A DNA stretch of 64,000 nt from assembly GCA_947311845.1 (NCBI GenBank), contig CAMZMU010000111.1, positions 22,791,023-22,855,022 on the forward strand, given 5' to 3'. The notes below the pieces were generated by a model, which ran no database searches, was not told where the DNA came from, and worked only from the letters and a program-made list of their open reading frames with translations. Position numbers and translations under genes: made by a program. This document shows, in pieces, positions 35,101-46,241 of the stretch. Each line of letters begins with the position of its first letter. Position 1 is the stretch's first letter. The DNA comes from Poa pratensis (lineage: Eukaryota > Streptophyta > Magnoliopsida > Poales > Poaceae).

Positions 35101-35227
35101 TTCATCATTACACAACATCTTTCAATTTCACTACTTTTCAAACCTACAAATTTTTAAAATATACACGGTACCAAATTTAGATTTCATTTACTCCACATGC
35201 GCGGCATTGCCGCGCTCATTTCCCTAG
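32107..35227 (+). mobile_element. Helitron, 3.1 kb, both ends present
   Basis: The 5' end TCCTACTATATATGAAAG (32107) follows an A. The 3' end is a GC hairpin (35199-35215) followed after 8 bases by CTAG (35224-35227) and a host T, the A/T insertion rule of Helitrons. The interior has a GC-rich part (32440-32830), possibly captured gene sequence, with one continuous plus frame of no recognised domain. A long AT-rich part (32900-35190) has blocks such as 'tttcctctgattatgnagttaaatt' recurring several times. No Rep/helicase is visible, so the copy is non-autonomous. Confidence 0.78.
35199..35227 (+). terminator. Helitron 3' terminal hairpin and CTAG end
   Basis: GCGCGGC-ATT-GCCGCGC forms a 7-bp stem. 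CTAG ends the element 12 bases after the stem. This structure signals the end of rolling-circle replication and is not a transcription terminator. Confidence 0.78.
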
Positions 35228-35229
35228 TA

Positions 35230-35282
35230 CTCACTCCGTTCCAAATTAGTTGTCTTCCACAACTAATTTGGAACGGAGGGAG
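35230..35282. mobile_element. 53-bp Stowaway foldback
   Basis: CTCACTCCGTTCCAAATTAG and its inverted match ending CGGAGGGAG, flanked by TA (35228-35229, 35283-35284). It is almost entirely stem, a strongly shortened Stowaway MITE. Confidence 0.85.
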
Positions 35283-35284
35283 TA

Positions 35285-35912
35285 CAATTTAATTCTCCAC
35301 GCAGGTCACCGTGTCCGTCTTCAAATTTGTTTTCAGCCGAAAGAAAAAAAAGAAGAGAATGGAGGTGACTGATCCTTGTAATTTCTGACAGGGCTGTGAA
35401 CTGTGAAGGGAACGAAGGCACAGCTACAGTAATCCTAGTACTGGGCCGGTACTGTTTGGAAGTTTCGTTTGGGCGTCAGGAGCAGTGATCCCATCGTCAC
35501 CGATCGGCCCATCGCCGCCGCAGGCCTAGCTCCTTCTATAGCCGGTAGAGGGATGGCGCAGGCAGAGGCGTGCGGGCGGCTCCTCCTGCCTGCTACCAAT
35601 TGGTGCTGGTGCGTCATGCGAGCTGTGAGGATGGGACCGGGCTAGGAGCTATGGTGCGCTTTTGCAGTAAACAAAGGTTTTCGGCGCGTCCGGGGGCCAC
35701 CACTTGTGATCTGATCTCGTCCCCACATGGAGTACTGTAGATGTAGGTAGGGCAGGGGGAGTGATGGATGGATCGACAGGGACTGCACACGGATGGGGGA
35801 AGGTATTGGGAGATGCATGTCGGCTGAACAAACAACCCGCTTCAGTGCCGTGTGTGGGTACCGTACCGTACCAGTGTACCACGAAGTTGTGGTCACGTTC
35901 GAAACAGGGTTA
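35285..35912. other. No gene recognised
   Basis: Between the Stowaway and the next transposon. Open frames around 35640-36030 show no domain. Confidence 0.4.
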
Positions 35913-37521
35913 GGGCACCTCCAACGGCGTGGCGCAAACGGACACCGAAATTGGTCCGCTTTTGTCCGTTTGGGGGCGGACCGTGGACAAGGAGAGGGTT
36001 TGGGGTGGGTGGCTCCAACGACGTGGCGCATAATTAAATAAAAAAGAAAACGAAAATTAATTTACATAAAATAGGTAGCAAGGCCCCACGGGCCAGTGAC
36101 ACAAAATGTACAAAAAAAGAAAATAAACCCTATTGTTGCTGGGTTAGGGGAGGGGCGGCGCCGCCGGAGCTGCCGACGCCGCGGCCAAGAGCTCGCCGTG
36201 GCCGCTTAAGCGTCGTCATCCGAGAGGATGATGTACGGCGGCACCTCGTAGAGGTGCGCCGGCGGCCCTTGTGGCGGTGGCGTGGACGGCGCCTCGGGCT
36301 CTTGCGGCCATGCCGGTGCGGGCTGCCACGCCGGTGCATCGGCAGGATCACGCCACGGTGACCACGGCGCTTGGCGGAGTCCCCAGGCCGCCGCCTCCTC
36401 GTTCTGCTGCCGGTTCCAGGCCTCCGCCTCCTCCTGGCGACGCCAGGCCTCCGCCTCCGCCTGGAGGGCCCAGGCCTCCTCCTCCCGCTGCTGTCGGAGT
36501 GCCTCCGCCGACGCCCGGAGTGCCTCCCCGATGCCAGGCCACTGGCCAAGCTCCTCCAGATTGGAGGCGTCCAGGGCAGCCTGGAGGGCGGCATTGTCGT
36601 CGTAGGCAGCGGGCGGCGCGGCACCGGCGGCCTCCATCTTCACCGCTCCCATCGGCGCGTCGTCGTCGCTCGATCCGAAGTCGAAGTCGACGTCGGACTC
36701 CTCCGGCTCGTCTTCCTCCTCCACGGGCTGGTAGCCGGTCGGTGCTTCGGCCGCGAAGGCCTGCCGGCGGCGCTGGTCGTGCTCGAGCTCGAACCACCGA
36801 TCCCACAGCGGCGAGTTGATTGCGTTCGCTGGGTCGTGGACAAGATCGGCCGGGAGGAAGCTCCTGCGGCGTAGGATCTCGTCCGTGCGCGCCCTGCCGG
36901 AGCGCGGGAGGGCCGGCACGGGCACACGGCGGCTGTTCAGATGCCAGCCATCTGGGAGATGCGCATCACCCCACGGCAGGGGCGCTTGCACCTCCCAGTA
37001 CATCTCCGCGACGTCCTTGGAGACGCGCGCTCGCTGGGCACGGCGGCGTGCGTTGCGGGCCGCACGGAGCTCCTCACGGCGGCGTTCGGCACGGACGGCG
37101 TCGTCGGAGGTCGGCCGGGGCGCGCGCGAGCTGTTGGCCTCCGCATTGTGGCGGCCCTTGAAGAACCAGGCGGCCTTCTTCATGGTGGCAGGCGACGGGG
37201 CTGCGGCGGCTAGGGTTTGGAGTGGACTGGAGTGGGGTGCGGTGGTGGGGAACGGATAGGGTCCCCATTAAAAAGGACCGAGCGACGTGGCCAAAGTGGC
37301 CACAGTCGCTGCCAGGCGGGCCAGGGGCGGACTCGGGAGGACACGCGCCGTGTCCGCGGCTGGACCAAATCTGGACCAGAAATGGGCCGCGTTTGGGGGA
37401 GAAATGGCATGTCCTCCCGGACAAGTGTCCCTATGCGCCAGCCCGTTGGAGCGCCTCCCATGTCCGTTCGGACAAAATCGGACTGGCCTGGTCTGTTTGC
37501 GCCACGCCGTTGGAGGTGCCC
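35913..37521. mobile_element. PIF/Harbinger-like element with an internal ORF, 1.6 kb
   Basis: Terminal inverted repeats begin GGGCACCTCCAACGGCGTGG and match for at least 27 bp. The flanks are TTA (35910-35912, 37522-37524). Subterminal repeats of TGTCCGTTTGGG type occur at both ends. There is no DDE transposase, so it would need a helper. It carries the minus-strand ORF at 36206-37183. Confidence 0.85.
36206..37183 (-). CDS. 325-codon ORF carried by the Harbinger-like element, function unknown
   Basis: Starts at ATG 37183 (MKKAAWFFKGRHNAEANSSR) and stops at 36206-36208. The N-terminal third is basic (Arg-rich, about residues 25-55). A central block contains GWHLNSRRVPVPALPRSGRA, then RRRSFLPADLVHDPANAINS and SPLWDRWFELEHDQRRRQ. 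An acidic patch (EEEDEPEESDVDFDFGSSDD) follows, then a Glu/Ala/Gln-rich coiled-coil-like stretch and a Pro-rich tail ending ILSDDDA. I recall similar ORFs as repeated hypothetical proteins in Triticeae genomes, but no function. It has no DDE or helix-turn-helix transposase signature that I can see. The frame is open through 978 bp of very GC-rich DNA, so chance openness is partly possible. Confidence 0.6.
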   Translation of the reverse strand: MKKAAWFFKGRHNAEANSSRAPRPTSDDAVRAERRREELRAARNARRRAQRARVSKDVAEMYWEVQAPLPWGDAHLPDGWHLNSRRVPVPALPRSGRARTDEILRRRSFLPADLVHDPANAINSPLWDRWFELEHDQRRRQAFAAEAPTGYQPVEEEDEPEESDVDFDFGSSDDDAPMGAVKMEAAGAAPPAAYDDNAALQAALDASNLEELGQWPGIGEALRASAEALRQQREEEAWALQAEAEAWRRQEEAEAWNRQQNEEAAAWGLRQAPWSPWRDPADAPAWQPAPAWPQEPEAPSTPPPQGPPAHLYEVPPYIILSDDDA

Positions 37522-37524
37522 TTA

Positions 37525-37860
37525 GCTTTTCTCTCTCGAAAAAACCTAGTACGCAATTTCTTGCAACGTTTAGAGAAATAATTCTATACATTGTTTTTCA
37601 TGTATGGTTGATCTTGCCCCGTAAAAATGATATGCACCAAATTCAGGGAAAATGTTTTATTTTTACGTTCGAATTTGTTGATATTTTACAAGATTTCAAA
37701 TAATATTTAAACCTAAACTGAACCATAATCCTCCTCCTCGCTGCCAAAGTCGTAGGCGTTGATGTTGGAGGAGACGTAGAAGTAGGCGGTGGAGGTGGAG
37801 CCGCTATAGTTGGGGGAGGCATGCTGACGGGTGGACTATTTTCCACACTCTCCCCATGTT
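37525..37860. other. Spacer between transposon and LINE relic
   Basis: No gene recognised. A Pro/Ser-coding low-complexity stretch at 37730-37830 on the minus strand is not supported as a gene. Confidence 0.35.
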
Positions 37861-37864
37861 TGTT

Positions 37865-38440
37865 CCTAATGCTATTATTTTCAACATGAATGCCAAGACA
37901 TTTCATTGGCATTTCCCCAACATGGCAAGTAAAAACTATTCTATAAACATCATGTCGATGCTTTTCTTCTCCAAACAACAAAACATCACTTTTACGAAAA
38001 TTAATTTTTAAATCCGTCATTTTTTTCAAAAGAACATAAAATGGATTTAAAATTATGGGCACTTGGGAAATCATCCTGTAAAACAAAAATGGAGTCGTCA
38101 ACGTATTGAAGCATTTTCACACCATCTCTCACAAAATCTCGCAAGAGACCTTTTATTAGGTCACTATCTCTAGAATTATTCATTGGAAGTGACATAGAAT
38201 CAACTGCTAAATAAAAAAGGAGAGAAGACATGGAATCCCCTGTATCACCTTTGTAAGGTGAGAAAATGGACCAACACTATCATTCACTCTAATCCCTACA
38301 TGTCCACCTCTCATAATAATTATAATCTAATCACACAAATTATCAGGAAATACTTTCAGTTACAACATTTGATAAACAAAAAACCATTAAATCTTGTCGT
38401 AAGCCTTTGTCGAAAGTCAACTTTGAAGAACAGAGCAATT
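37865..38440 (-). pseudogene. LINE reverse transcriptase relic
   Basis: On the minus strand the order is VDFRQRL, GGHVGIRVNDSVGPFSH, GDSMSSLLFYLAVDSM, LQYVDDSIFVLQDDF (active site, usually YADD), then in another frame KMTDLKINFRKSDVLLFGEE and GEMPMKCLGIHVEN. This is the middle of a plant LINE RT with stops and frame changes, and no ends or poly-A are visible. Confidence 0.82.
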
Positions 38441-38459
38441 TTTTTTACTGATGAACAGA

Positions 38460-39290
38460 GTTTAAGGTTTCATGTACAATAGATACCCCCTACATTATGT
38501 ATCTCCCGTTCACAAACGCTGTTTGTATAGGAGATACCAGATTTTCGATTACCTTTCCTGGTCTATTCATCAATACTTAAGTAATGATTTTGAAACTCAC
38601 ATTAGTAAACATACCGGTCTAAACTGCTGAATTTGCTTAGCATGTTTACATTTAGGGATAAGCGTCATCAAACCATAATTCAGTCTAGAGATGTAAGATT
38701 GCCACATTGGAAATCATCCAGCAAAGCTTTCATATCTCATTTTACTAAATGCTAGTATATCCGATAAAAATCTACAGTAAAACCTGGGGGCCCGGTGACT
38801 TATAAGTTCTATAGAAAAACTGCTTCGTGAAGTTCTTTCATTGAAAACAATCAGCCGATGCTAATGTACAATGGCCAGAGGCCAATGCTAATGTGCTCGT
38901 TTGCTGTTCTCTATACTAATAATAATCAACTAAATCAAGCAGGCATTGGCTCATTAAGCGTGCACAGAGCATGACCCCGCAACTGATCCTGCACGCACAC
39001 TGCGGCAGTAGTGTACAAGGAATCCTGCACGCATACTCTGTTTCTCGTTGCAGTATAGCAGTTCAGAGTTTCAGTCAGCTAGGCGGCTCTGCTTCTCATC
39101 CCTTCTGTATTGCACAACAGTCCATGTAAAAACGCGGCAAAAATCAGAAAGAACAACGGCTAGAAATTTCCGGAAGATGCAGTCATCATTCAGCAAGAAT
39201 GTCAGGGTCATTTACACAGAGCTGAATCAACAGATCATAAGCTACGTACTACGCTTCGCACACGGTTACAACAGTGCAAGTAAGAGAGTA
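38460..39290. other. No gene recognised
   Basis: AT-rich sequence with short frames only. Nothing supported. Confidence 0.4.
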
Positions 39291-39295
39291 GCTAA

Positions 39296-40876
39296 GGGCA
39301 CGTCCAACGGGCTGGCGCATACGGACATGCAAATATGTCCCTTTTTGTCCGTTTGGGGTGAGTTTGGAGTGTCCGTCCGGGCTTGTCCGCGCAGTGCTCC
39401 CAACGGTGTCCCGCATCATTAGCACGGACATCTCTATTTTTCCTTTTTTTAGCACCAAATAGTTTTGCAAATTAGCAGTCACAATTATCTAGCAAAATTA
39501 GAGAGAAAACTAGCGGGCACAAAACACAAGTGAAGAAAAGCAAGAGAGAACTAGCACCAGCACGCGCGTGTGCTGCTAGCTCCAACGACGAGGACTAGCA
39601 TGGAGGCCATGGCCGGAGATGGGTCGCAGCTTGACCACCGCGGTGGCCTCCTCTGCTCTCGCCCAGTGGCGGAGCTTCAACAAAATCTTTGGAGGGGCGA
39701 AGCTGCAAAATAACATGCATACTTATTTGGAACGACGACAACGATAAGCTTGAATTTGTGGTGATTTCACAACGATAAGCTTGAATTTGTGGTGATTTCA
39801 GAAATTTATATAATTATATTGATCTTTTCCACAAAACCCATTTCTAACACCAATATACCCATAAGCTACTCTAAGAACAAAAGAATCTAAATACTACTCA
39901 ACGATGCATGGATTTTCATTTGTCATCACAGAACCAGAACCGCTCTTTATCTCTTTGCGTCCGTGAAATGCTCAAGAACCTGCTCAGTGAGACTGAACTG
40001 GGATAGCGGTAGGAAAGGCGAAATTTACCAGGAGTGAGACTAGGAGACAGGGAGAGCTTGTCGGACGGCCGGAGCTCGAATGGATGGAGGAAGGCAGCCT
40101 GCGACCGTGAGCAGGGAGCTATCTACTTCCTGCTGCTGACAGCCAAGAGCAGCCAAGAGCTCTGACCACCGCCATCTCCCTGTGTCGCCGCTGGCCCGTC
40201 ACGCTCACAGCCCCATCCCCATGCTCAGTCGTCGCCCAAGTTCACGAGACACAGAGAAACGAGAGACAACAGAGAATCATGTTCGTCTCGCTGATGCACT
40301 GTGCTCTCGCACACGAGTGCACGATGCTCCCAGCTAGAAGAAAAAAGAATGAATGTGCCTATGGGCTGGACCGATGGAACATACTACCAAGTAAATTTGT
40401 TTTTCGCTGGGGGGGGGGGGGGGGGCGACCGCCCTTTTCGCCCCCGTGAAGCTCCGCCAGTGCTCTCGCCAACGAAGGCTCGCACGGGATGGCGGCCTCT
40501 AGAACGCCTGGCGAGGACGCGAACTCTTAGCACCGACGAGCTGGCCATGTAGTACTACTAGTACACACGCAACAGCAGGAGGGAGCAGAGTTGCCTAGCT
40601 TGGAGCACGCCGCCGTGTGCGGGAGTCGGTGGGTGGTTGTCCGGCTGATTTGTGGGGTAGGCCGGACACGGAAGGCGGACACAGCGGACAGCCGGACAGA
40701 ATCTTTTGTCCGCGCTCGCCCCAAACCCAGATCAAAGTTGGGCCAGGTTTGGTCCAGAACGGACAGTCCGCCCGGACAACTGTCTATATGCGTCAGCCCG
40801 TTGGAGCACCTCCCATGTCCGTTCGGACAAAAACGGACTGGGCTGGTCCGTTTGCGCCAACCCGTTGGAGGTGCCC
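39296..40876. mobile_element. Second PIF/Harbinger-like element, 1.6 kb, carrying a hAT-like insertion
   Basis: Ends GGGCACGTCCAACGGGCTGG and the inverted AACCCGTTGGAGGTGCCC, close to the element at 35913-37521. Flanks TAA (39293-39295, 40877-40879). Subterminal TGTCCGTTTGGG motifs are shared. About 0.8 kb of it is the nested insertion at 39664-40462, so its own length is about 0.78 kb and it has no ORF. Confidence 0.85.
39664..40462. mobile_element. hAT-like element (799 bp) nested in the Harbinger-like element
   Basis: Ends CAGTGGCGGAGCTTCA and the inverted TGAAGCTCCGCCAGTG (one mismatch), flanked by the 8-bp duplication CTCTCGCC (39656-39663, 40463-40470), the hAT hallmark. No transposase ORF. 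A run of 17 G (40409-40425) lies near the right end, and a short duplicated piece (about 26 bp containing ACGATAAGCTTGAATTTGTG) lies at 39740-39800. Confidence 0.85.
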
Positions 40877-41028
40877 TAATATGGCGCCCATTTACAAGAA
40901 TGAAGTCAAGACGTTGATTAATTATAATCAGACCAAGCATTAGTAGGGACGCATTAGACAGTTTGTTCGTTAATCTTGGAAATGCTCTAGTGCTGACTGT
41001 CAGAAGCTCACGGCGATGGAATGCAGCT

Positions 41029-43772
41029 TCAGTTGTAGTTGGACCTTCTCAAGGGCACGCTCGGCTGGCTCGCGTTCCCGCTGTACTGCGATCTCCCGAA
41101 CGGGTCGCTGATCCCATCCTGCAGATGATGATTTGGCAGTTTCAGTTTGCGTGGATTACCATTCTCGAAAAATAGGATGAAGAAATGGTGGATGTATGCT
41201 GATCCTGTTAATTCTTACGGGACGTGACTGCGTCAACATGGCGGCGTTGCTGATGTAGGCGGAGCTGCTCATGCCGCCGCCGCCATGGAAGCCGCCGCCC
41301 ATGCCCATGGGGTTGCAGAACTGCATGTTGTCCTCGGCGAGCGTGCGCAGCCGGTTGAGCTCCGGGAGCACGCCGGTGGCGAGGTCGGGCCGGTCCTTGC
41401 GCCGGAGCTCGCAGCACCGCAGCGAGATCTCCGCGAACCGCCGCGCCTCCTCAATGGGCCAGTCGTGCACGGCCGGGTCTAGGAGGTCGGCGATGGTGCC
41501 GTGCTCGAGCGCGCGCCCGATGTGGTGGGTGAGCCCCATGGGCGGCCTGGCCGTGATGATCTGCAGCAGCATGACGCCGAGGGAGTAGACGTCGGACTTC
41601 ACGCCCAGCATGCCCGTCTGCTGGTACTCCGGGTCGATGTAGCAGAAGGTCCCTGCGGCGCTCGTCATGTGGCACTGCGTGACGGTGTCGGCGACGGACG
41701 GCGGCACGAGGCGGGCGAGGCCGACGTCGCTGATCTTGCTCACGTAGTTGCGGTCGAGCAGGATGTTACCAGGCTTCAGGTCGCGGTGGACGAGCGGCTC
41801 GGGTTTCGCCTGGTGGAGGAAGAGGAGGCCCGTGGCGATCTCGGCCGCGATGCGGAACCGGTGCTGCCATGGCAGCACCGGAGCGTTGCCGCGAGGGAAG
41901 AGGCAGTCTTCGAGGCTTCCCATGGCCATGTACTCGTACACGAGGCACCCGTACTCCGGGCAGGCGCCGAGGAGGAGCACCATGTTTGGGTGGCGGATGC
42001 AGCTGAGCACCTCCACCTCCTGCTGGAACTGCGACTTCCCCTGCGCGGCGTCGGGCCGGAGCACCTTGATGGCCACGGGGGTGTGGTCGAGCTGGCCCTT
42101 GTACACCGGGCCGTACCCGCCCTCCCCGACCTTGCGCGCGTCGGAGAAGTGGTCCGTGCCGATCTCGATCTCTTCAATGGTGTACCGGCGGTACCGGGCC
42201 GACGAGCCGCCGCCGCCGCCGCCGGACCTGAGCCTCTCTTCGGCCTCCTTCAGCGCTTTCCTTTCCGCGGCGATACGCTTCTGCGCCTCCAGCTCCGCCA
42301 GCCGCTGCGACGCCTCGGCGGCCTCGATGGCCGCACGCGCCTTGGCCTTCTCCTGCTCGATGAGCGCCATCGCCGTCTCCTCCGTGAGCCGCCCATCCTG
42401 CGACCTCTGCTCCTCCTCCACCTTCCAGCGCTGCAGCTCCGTCGCCTTCTGCTTCGCGGTCAGCGCCTCTTTGCACGCCGTGCTGTACATGTCCATGGTC
42501 TGCTTCAGCTCCAGCCGCAGCCGCCTCATCTCCGCTTCCATGTCCTCCTACATAAGAGGCATGCATTGGAATTTGCAAGATCAATGACAGAACCATGTGC
42601 ACGAATGATGGCGATCATGTGTGTTGTTTGAGGATTGAGTACCGCGGGAGGGAGGAGACGCTGGTCTGGGAGTTGGAGGTGCTCTCGTTGCCGAAGTCGC
42701 CCCACCCCGGGCGCGGCGCCTCGAAGCTGTGTTGCTCGTACGGGTTGTCCGATCCGGTGGACAGCCGCGGCGGGTACGACGGCCGGTCCACGCTACGCCG
42801 GCCGGGGGCAACACCAATGAACGATATGTCTGACGAGTCCGGCAGCGAGAACTGCGGGAATTCCTTCCTCGCCGACGTCGGACCCCTCGAGAACGGCGAC
42901 CTGTAGACAACACAGGTAACCATGCACGATCAGGCATACACCTCCAGCTACATGTCGGTCCACGTACGAACTACAAGCTAGTACTACGAGAAACTTACAT
43001 GATGAAGTTGTCTTGTAGCTGCATCGTTGGTGTCCCGGCAGGATCGCCTGCACGCCATTGTTAGTCGGAAGAGAGATGGGATGAGAGTCATCGTCAATGC
43101 AACGCAATACAATGCATGGTTAAGTTGGCGTCTTACTTTGAGGATGCATGCGTGTATCACCTCGTGCTGCTGGGGGCGGCGGAGCCGCCCATTTCTGCAC
43201 CGGCGGTGGCGCCTGCGGCTGCTGCTGCTCGGGGGGCAGCGGCGCCTTGGCCCCCTGGATCATGGTCCGAGCGGCGACACGGACGGAGCGGGGCGAGTGG
43301 CCTGGCGCACCGACGTGACCTTGCCACCCTTGTTGACGACGTACACGCTGGTGAAGTCTGGCGCCGTCTTGGAGACGCTGCTGGGGATGTCGGCCTTGAA
43401 GCGGACGAAGCTGTTGCGGGTGTTGGCGCCGAGGACGATCTTCTCGATGGCGGCGTGGGCGGCGAACTCGACGAGGGACTTGGCGACGTCGTGGTCGTCC
43501 AGCACCACGTCCTTGCAGTGGATGTCTTTGCGGGTGCAGAAGCAGCGGAAGGGCAGGAAGAGGTCCTTCATCTGCGGGTCCGTCGGCTGCTTGTACCCGG
43601 CGGCGTCCTCCACCCCGCCGGTTTCGCCCCGCATGTTGACGTGGACGAGCACGATGGTCTGGCCCCGGTGGACCAGCGTCTCGGTCGCGTACTTGAGCGC
43701 GTTCTGGCTGTTCTTGTCCTTGTCGATGCACACCGCCACCAGCGGGTAGCTGCCACCACCGGCGGCCGCCAT
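41029..43772 (-). pseudogene. USP-domain receptor-like cytoplasmic kinase (RLCK IX type), apparent 1-nt frameshift
   Basis: Five exons on the minus strand: 43772-43137 (ATG at 43772), 43047-42999, 42900-about 42643, 42547-41219 and 41118-41029 (TGA). Exon 1 encodes a universal stress protein fold (SYPLVAVCIDKDKNSQNAL; VLGANTRNSFVRF). Exon 4 starts with a coiled coil (MEAEMRRLRLELKQTMDMYS) followed by a Ser/Thr kinase: VGEGGYGPVYKG, VAIKVL, HRDLKPGN, DVG in place of DFG (usual in this family), and IDPEY. In exon 1 the frame runs into TGA near 43262, just after a SPL segment, while the next frame continues TMIQGAKAPLPPEQ and is phase-compatible with exons 2 and 3. This implies a 1-nt deletion near 43266. 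The exon 3/4 phase fits only with a weak donor. It is either a broken gene or a sequence error. Role by family: cytoplasmic signalling kinase, substrate unknown. Confidence 0.85.
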
Positions 43773-44527
43773 CCCCGCCACGCCGGGCAGGCCGCCCAGT
43801 CGATCAGATCAGCTTTGCTTTCTCCCCTTCTTTTTGCCCTAATCTCTCTACGCTACGGTCCTGCAAATTCTACCAGGGATCGTTCGTGCTACGGAAGGTT
43901 GCAAGGGAGGAGCTATTGGTCACGAGGGGAGGGAGCTCTTTTAGGCAAATTTGCTCCTGTTCTCTGACCTCTATCGACTATTATTAAGCATGGCGTTGTT
44001 GAACGCATGTGGTGGCTCTTACAAGGGAATGAATTCCCTCATTTAGCTGAGTTTACGGATAACCACAGATTCGGCTCATTTCGTCACGTTCAGAAGATTA
44101 TGTGGGTCTTCAGTAATTTCCTAACGGAACCTCAAGCTCTGCATTTGCGTAACTTAATAACTTTTCATGGTTCTCACCCAGTACGTTAAGACATGGTAAA
44201 TTATACACCTCAAATTTTCAACTTAAATTCCAACGTACATCAAGATCTCCAAGATACGAGATTCCAAATGCTACAGAAATTTACATTACTTGGCTAATAT
44301 TTAGTTATTTACAGTACTAACTGTATGACCTAAGTCTACAATAAAATCAGGAGGTCACAGTCTGTGATCACCTGACCGTAAGTATGCTGCTCTCACATGA
44401 CTTTATGTACGTTGGCCTGCTAGGGCATCAATCAATAATCTAACTAGATTGGAGTTGCACCACCGTATAAAAGACAAATTAATCTGCCAGCTGAATTCAC
44501 TGGAAAGAATCGGCAATACCGGCCAAT
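43773..44527. other. Intergenic between lipase 3' end and kinase 5' end
   Basis: Should contain the kinase promoter and 5' UTR (right of 43772) and the lipase 3' UTR (left of 44528). No other gene recognised. No clear TATA box was fixed. Confidence 0.4.
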
Positions 44528-46118
44528 CTAAACTAGAAAATTGTCAATCATATGGTAGATGACATCTTCTCCGTCCAAGTTCGTTGGATGGGTCCTAACC
44601 TGCATGCAAGTTGCAGGATCAGTCCACTATCAAACGCTTAAAGATGTTGCGACCTCATCCTATTTGTCAAGGTCCTACTCTACAAAATCAAGCACAACTA
44701 TTTATCTAGCAGTTAAAGGTAATTTTCTCCATCCCTATCCAACAAGTAAATAAAATGAATATCATAAAGCAATGGTCCACTACCGATTAGCTCAAGGATA
44801 ACAATGTTTTTACCACACAAATGCAGGCCCAACTCCCAATTGATGGTTTAGTTATCAGCCTCTTCCAATTCAGGATTAATACAACCAAAAACGTCAGCAC
44901 TACTGTTGTGAGGGTAAATTAGCTACAGTAGCTAAAGCTTACCTGGATGTTGTAATGCGCATTGTATTTTAGCCGGCTCTCAGGAAAGCATACATCCACA
45001 CGTTCCCAGGTCACTTGTGTAAGGCCACGGATCATCATCTCTGACAAAGTAACATCTATTAGCAGTAGAAAACCTACTAGCATAGATCTCTATTTTAAAA
45101 GGACCGTGTATACAGTACTCCATATTCTTCTCAGTATTTATTTTCTAAGTTCTATGAATTCACTGATGGCAGTCGAGTTTTCCGAACTCTCTAGTAATCC
45201 AAAACCTTTATGCAATTTCAACAGGGATCTCTGTCCTGACTTTATCGGAAGAACAAAACCAAGCTTACAGCAACGAGGTATGGAGTAATTGTTACCTTCA
45301 AGGCTATCTTCGAGTGAAGCATCTACAGAATCCTCCTGTCGAGGGCCCTCTGGGTTAGCAGAACCAACATGAATAACATGTGGATACTTTTCATTGTTTG
45401 CTGTTAACTGAAGCTAAACCATATAGACAAGGGAGATAGTTAAAAGCACAAAAAGATTGCTAATGCTTCTTAATAGATTGAAGAAGTGAAGGCCTAATTT
45501 ACTTCGGGTAATTCATGCTCACGTCGAATCGAGGATGTTCGCCAACCAACTATATCTTTTAATAGTTAAGGGCACACACATCAGGAGGTGATTCTTGAAT
45601 AATTAATAAAAAAAATGTCACAGTACAGAAAAAATATATCAAGCTTTAATTTGTGACATCCGTTGGATACGATCATATGTTATATTTGCATATGCAACAC
45701 GGCGTTTAAAAGAGCGCAAAGCTGACCTGCATAATAACAAGGTAATAAGTAAGTGACATTGGAGCAAAACAGGTTTAAAGGTATCACTAGCATTAATGTA
45801 AATCGTGAGTTACATGAATTTTCCATCATCGCAGTCTTCAACCATTCGCACAAGAAGTGGAGGCTTCATCATCCTTGTCCGAGAGGAACAAATGTTTACC
45901 TGTTCTCCCGACTATCAAATGTGCAGCTTCCGCAGCAGTTCGTTCCAAAAGCGGAACACCAAAAAGAAAGGGCAGCTGTGAAGAACATAAATGTCAGATG
46001 AGTATATAATTTGCTGTCTTCATTGAGAACATTTTCTTATTGAGTTGAGCAGAAAACATAATGGAACATAAATGAATCTTTCTAACATCAATCAGTGTCA
46101 GCAAAATATTGTTTAGTA

Positions 46119-46241
46119 CTCCCTCCGTTCAAAAATAACTGTCTTAGATTTGTCAAAAAGTAGATGTATCTAGACATCAAACATGTATAGATACATCCAC
46201 TTTTGTGCAAACTTGAGACACTTATTTTGGGACGGAGGGAG
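46119..46241. mobile_element. Stowaway MITE in lipase intron 4
   Basis: CTCCCTCCGTTC ... GACGGAGGGAG ends with TA on both sides (46117-46118, 46242-46243). 123 bp, of the common Triticeae Stowaway type with internal 'gtatctagacatc' sequence. Confidence 0.93.

Noticed and set aside
41501..42631. 376- and 279-codon plus-strand frames over the USP-kinase
   Set aside because: Antisense shadows of the kinase exon; the minus strand carries kinase motifs and splice sites.
43116..43967. 283-codon plus-strand frame opposite the USP exon
   Set aside because: Antisense shadow; no domain.
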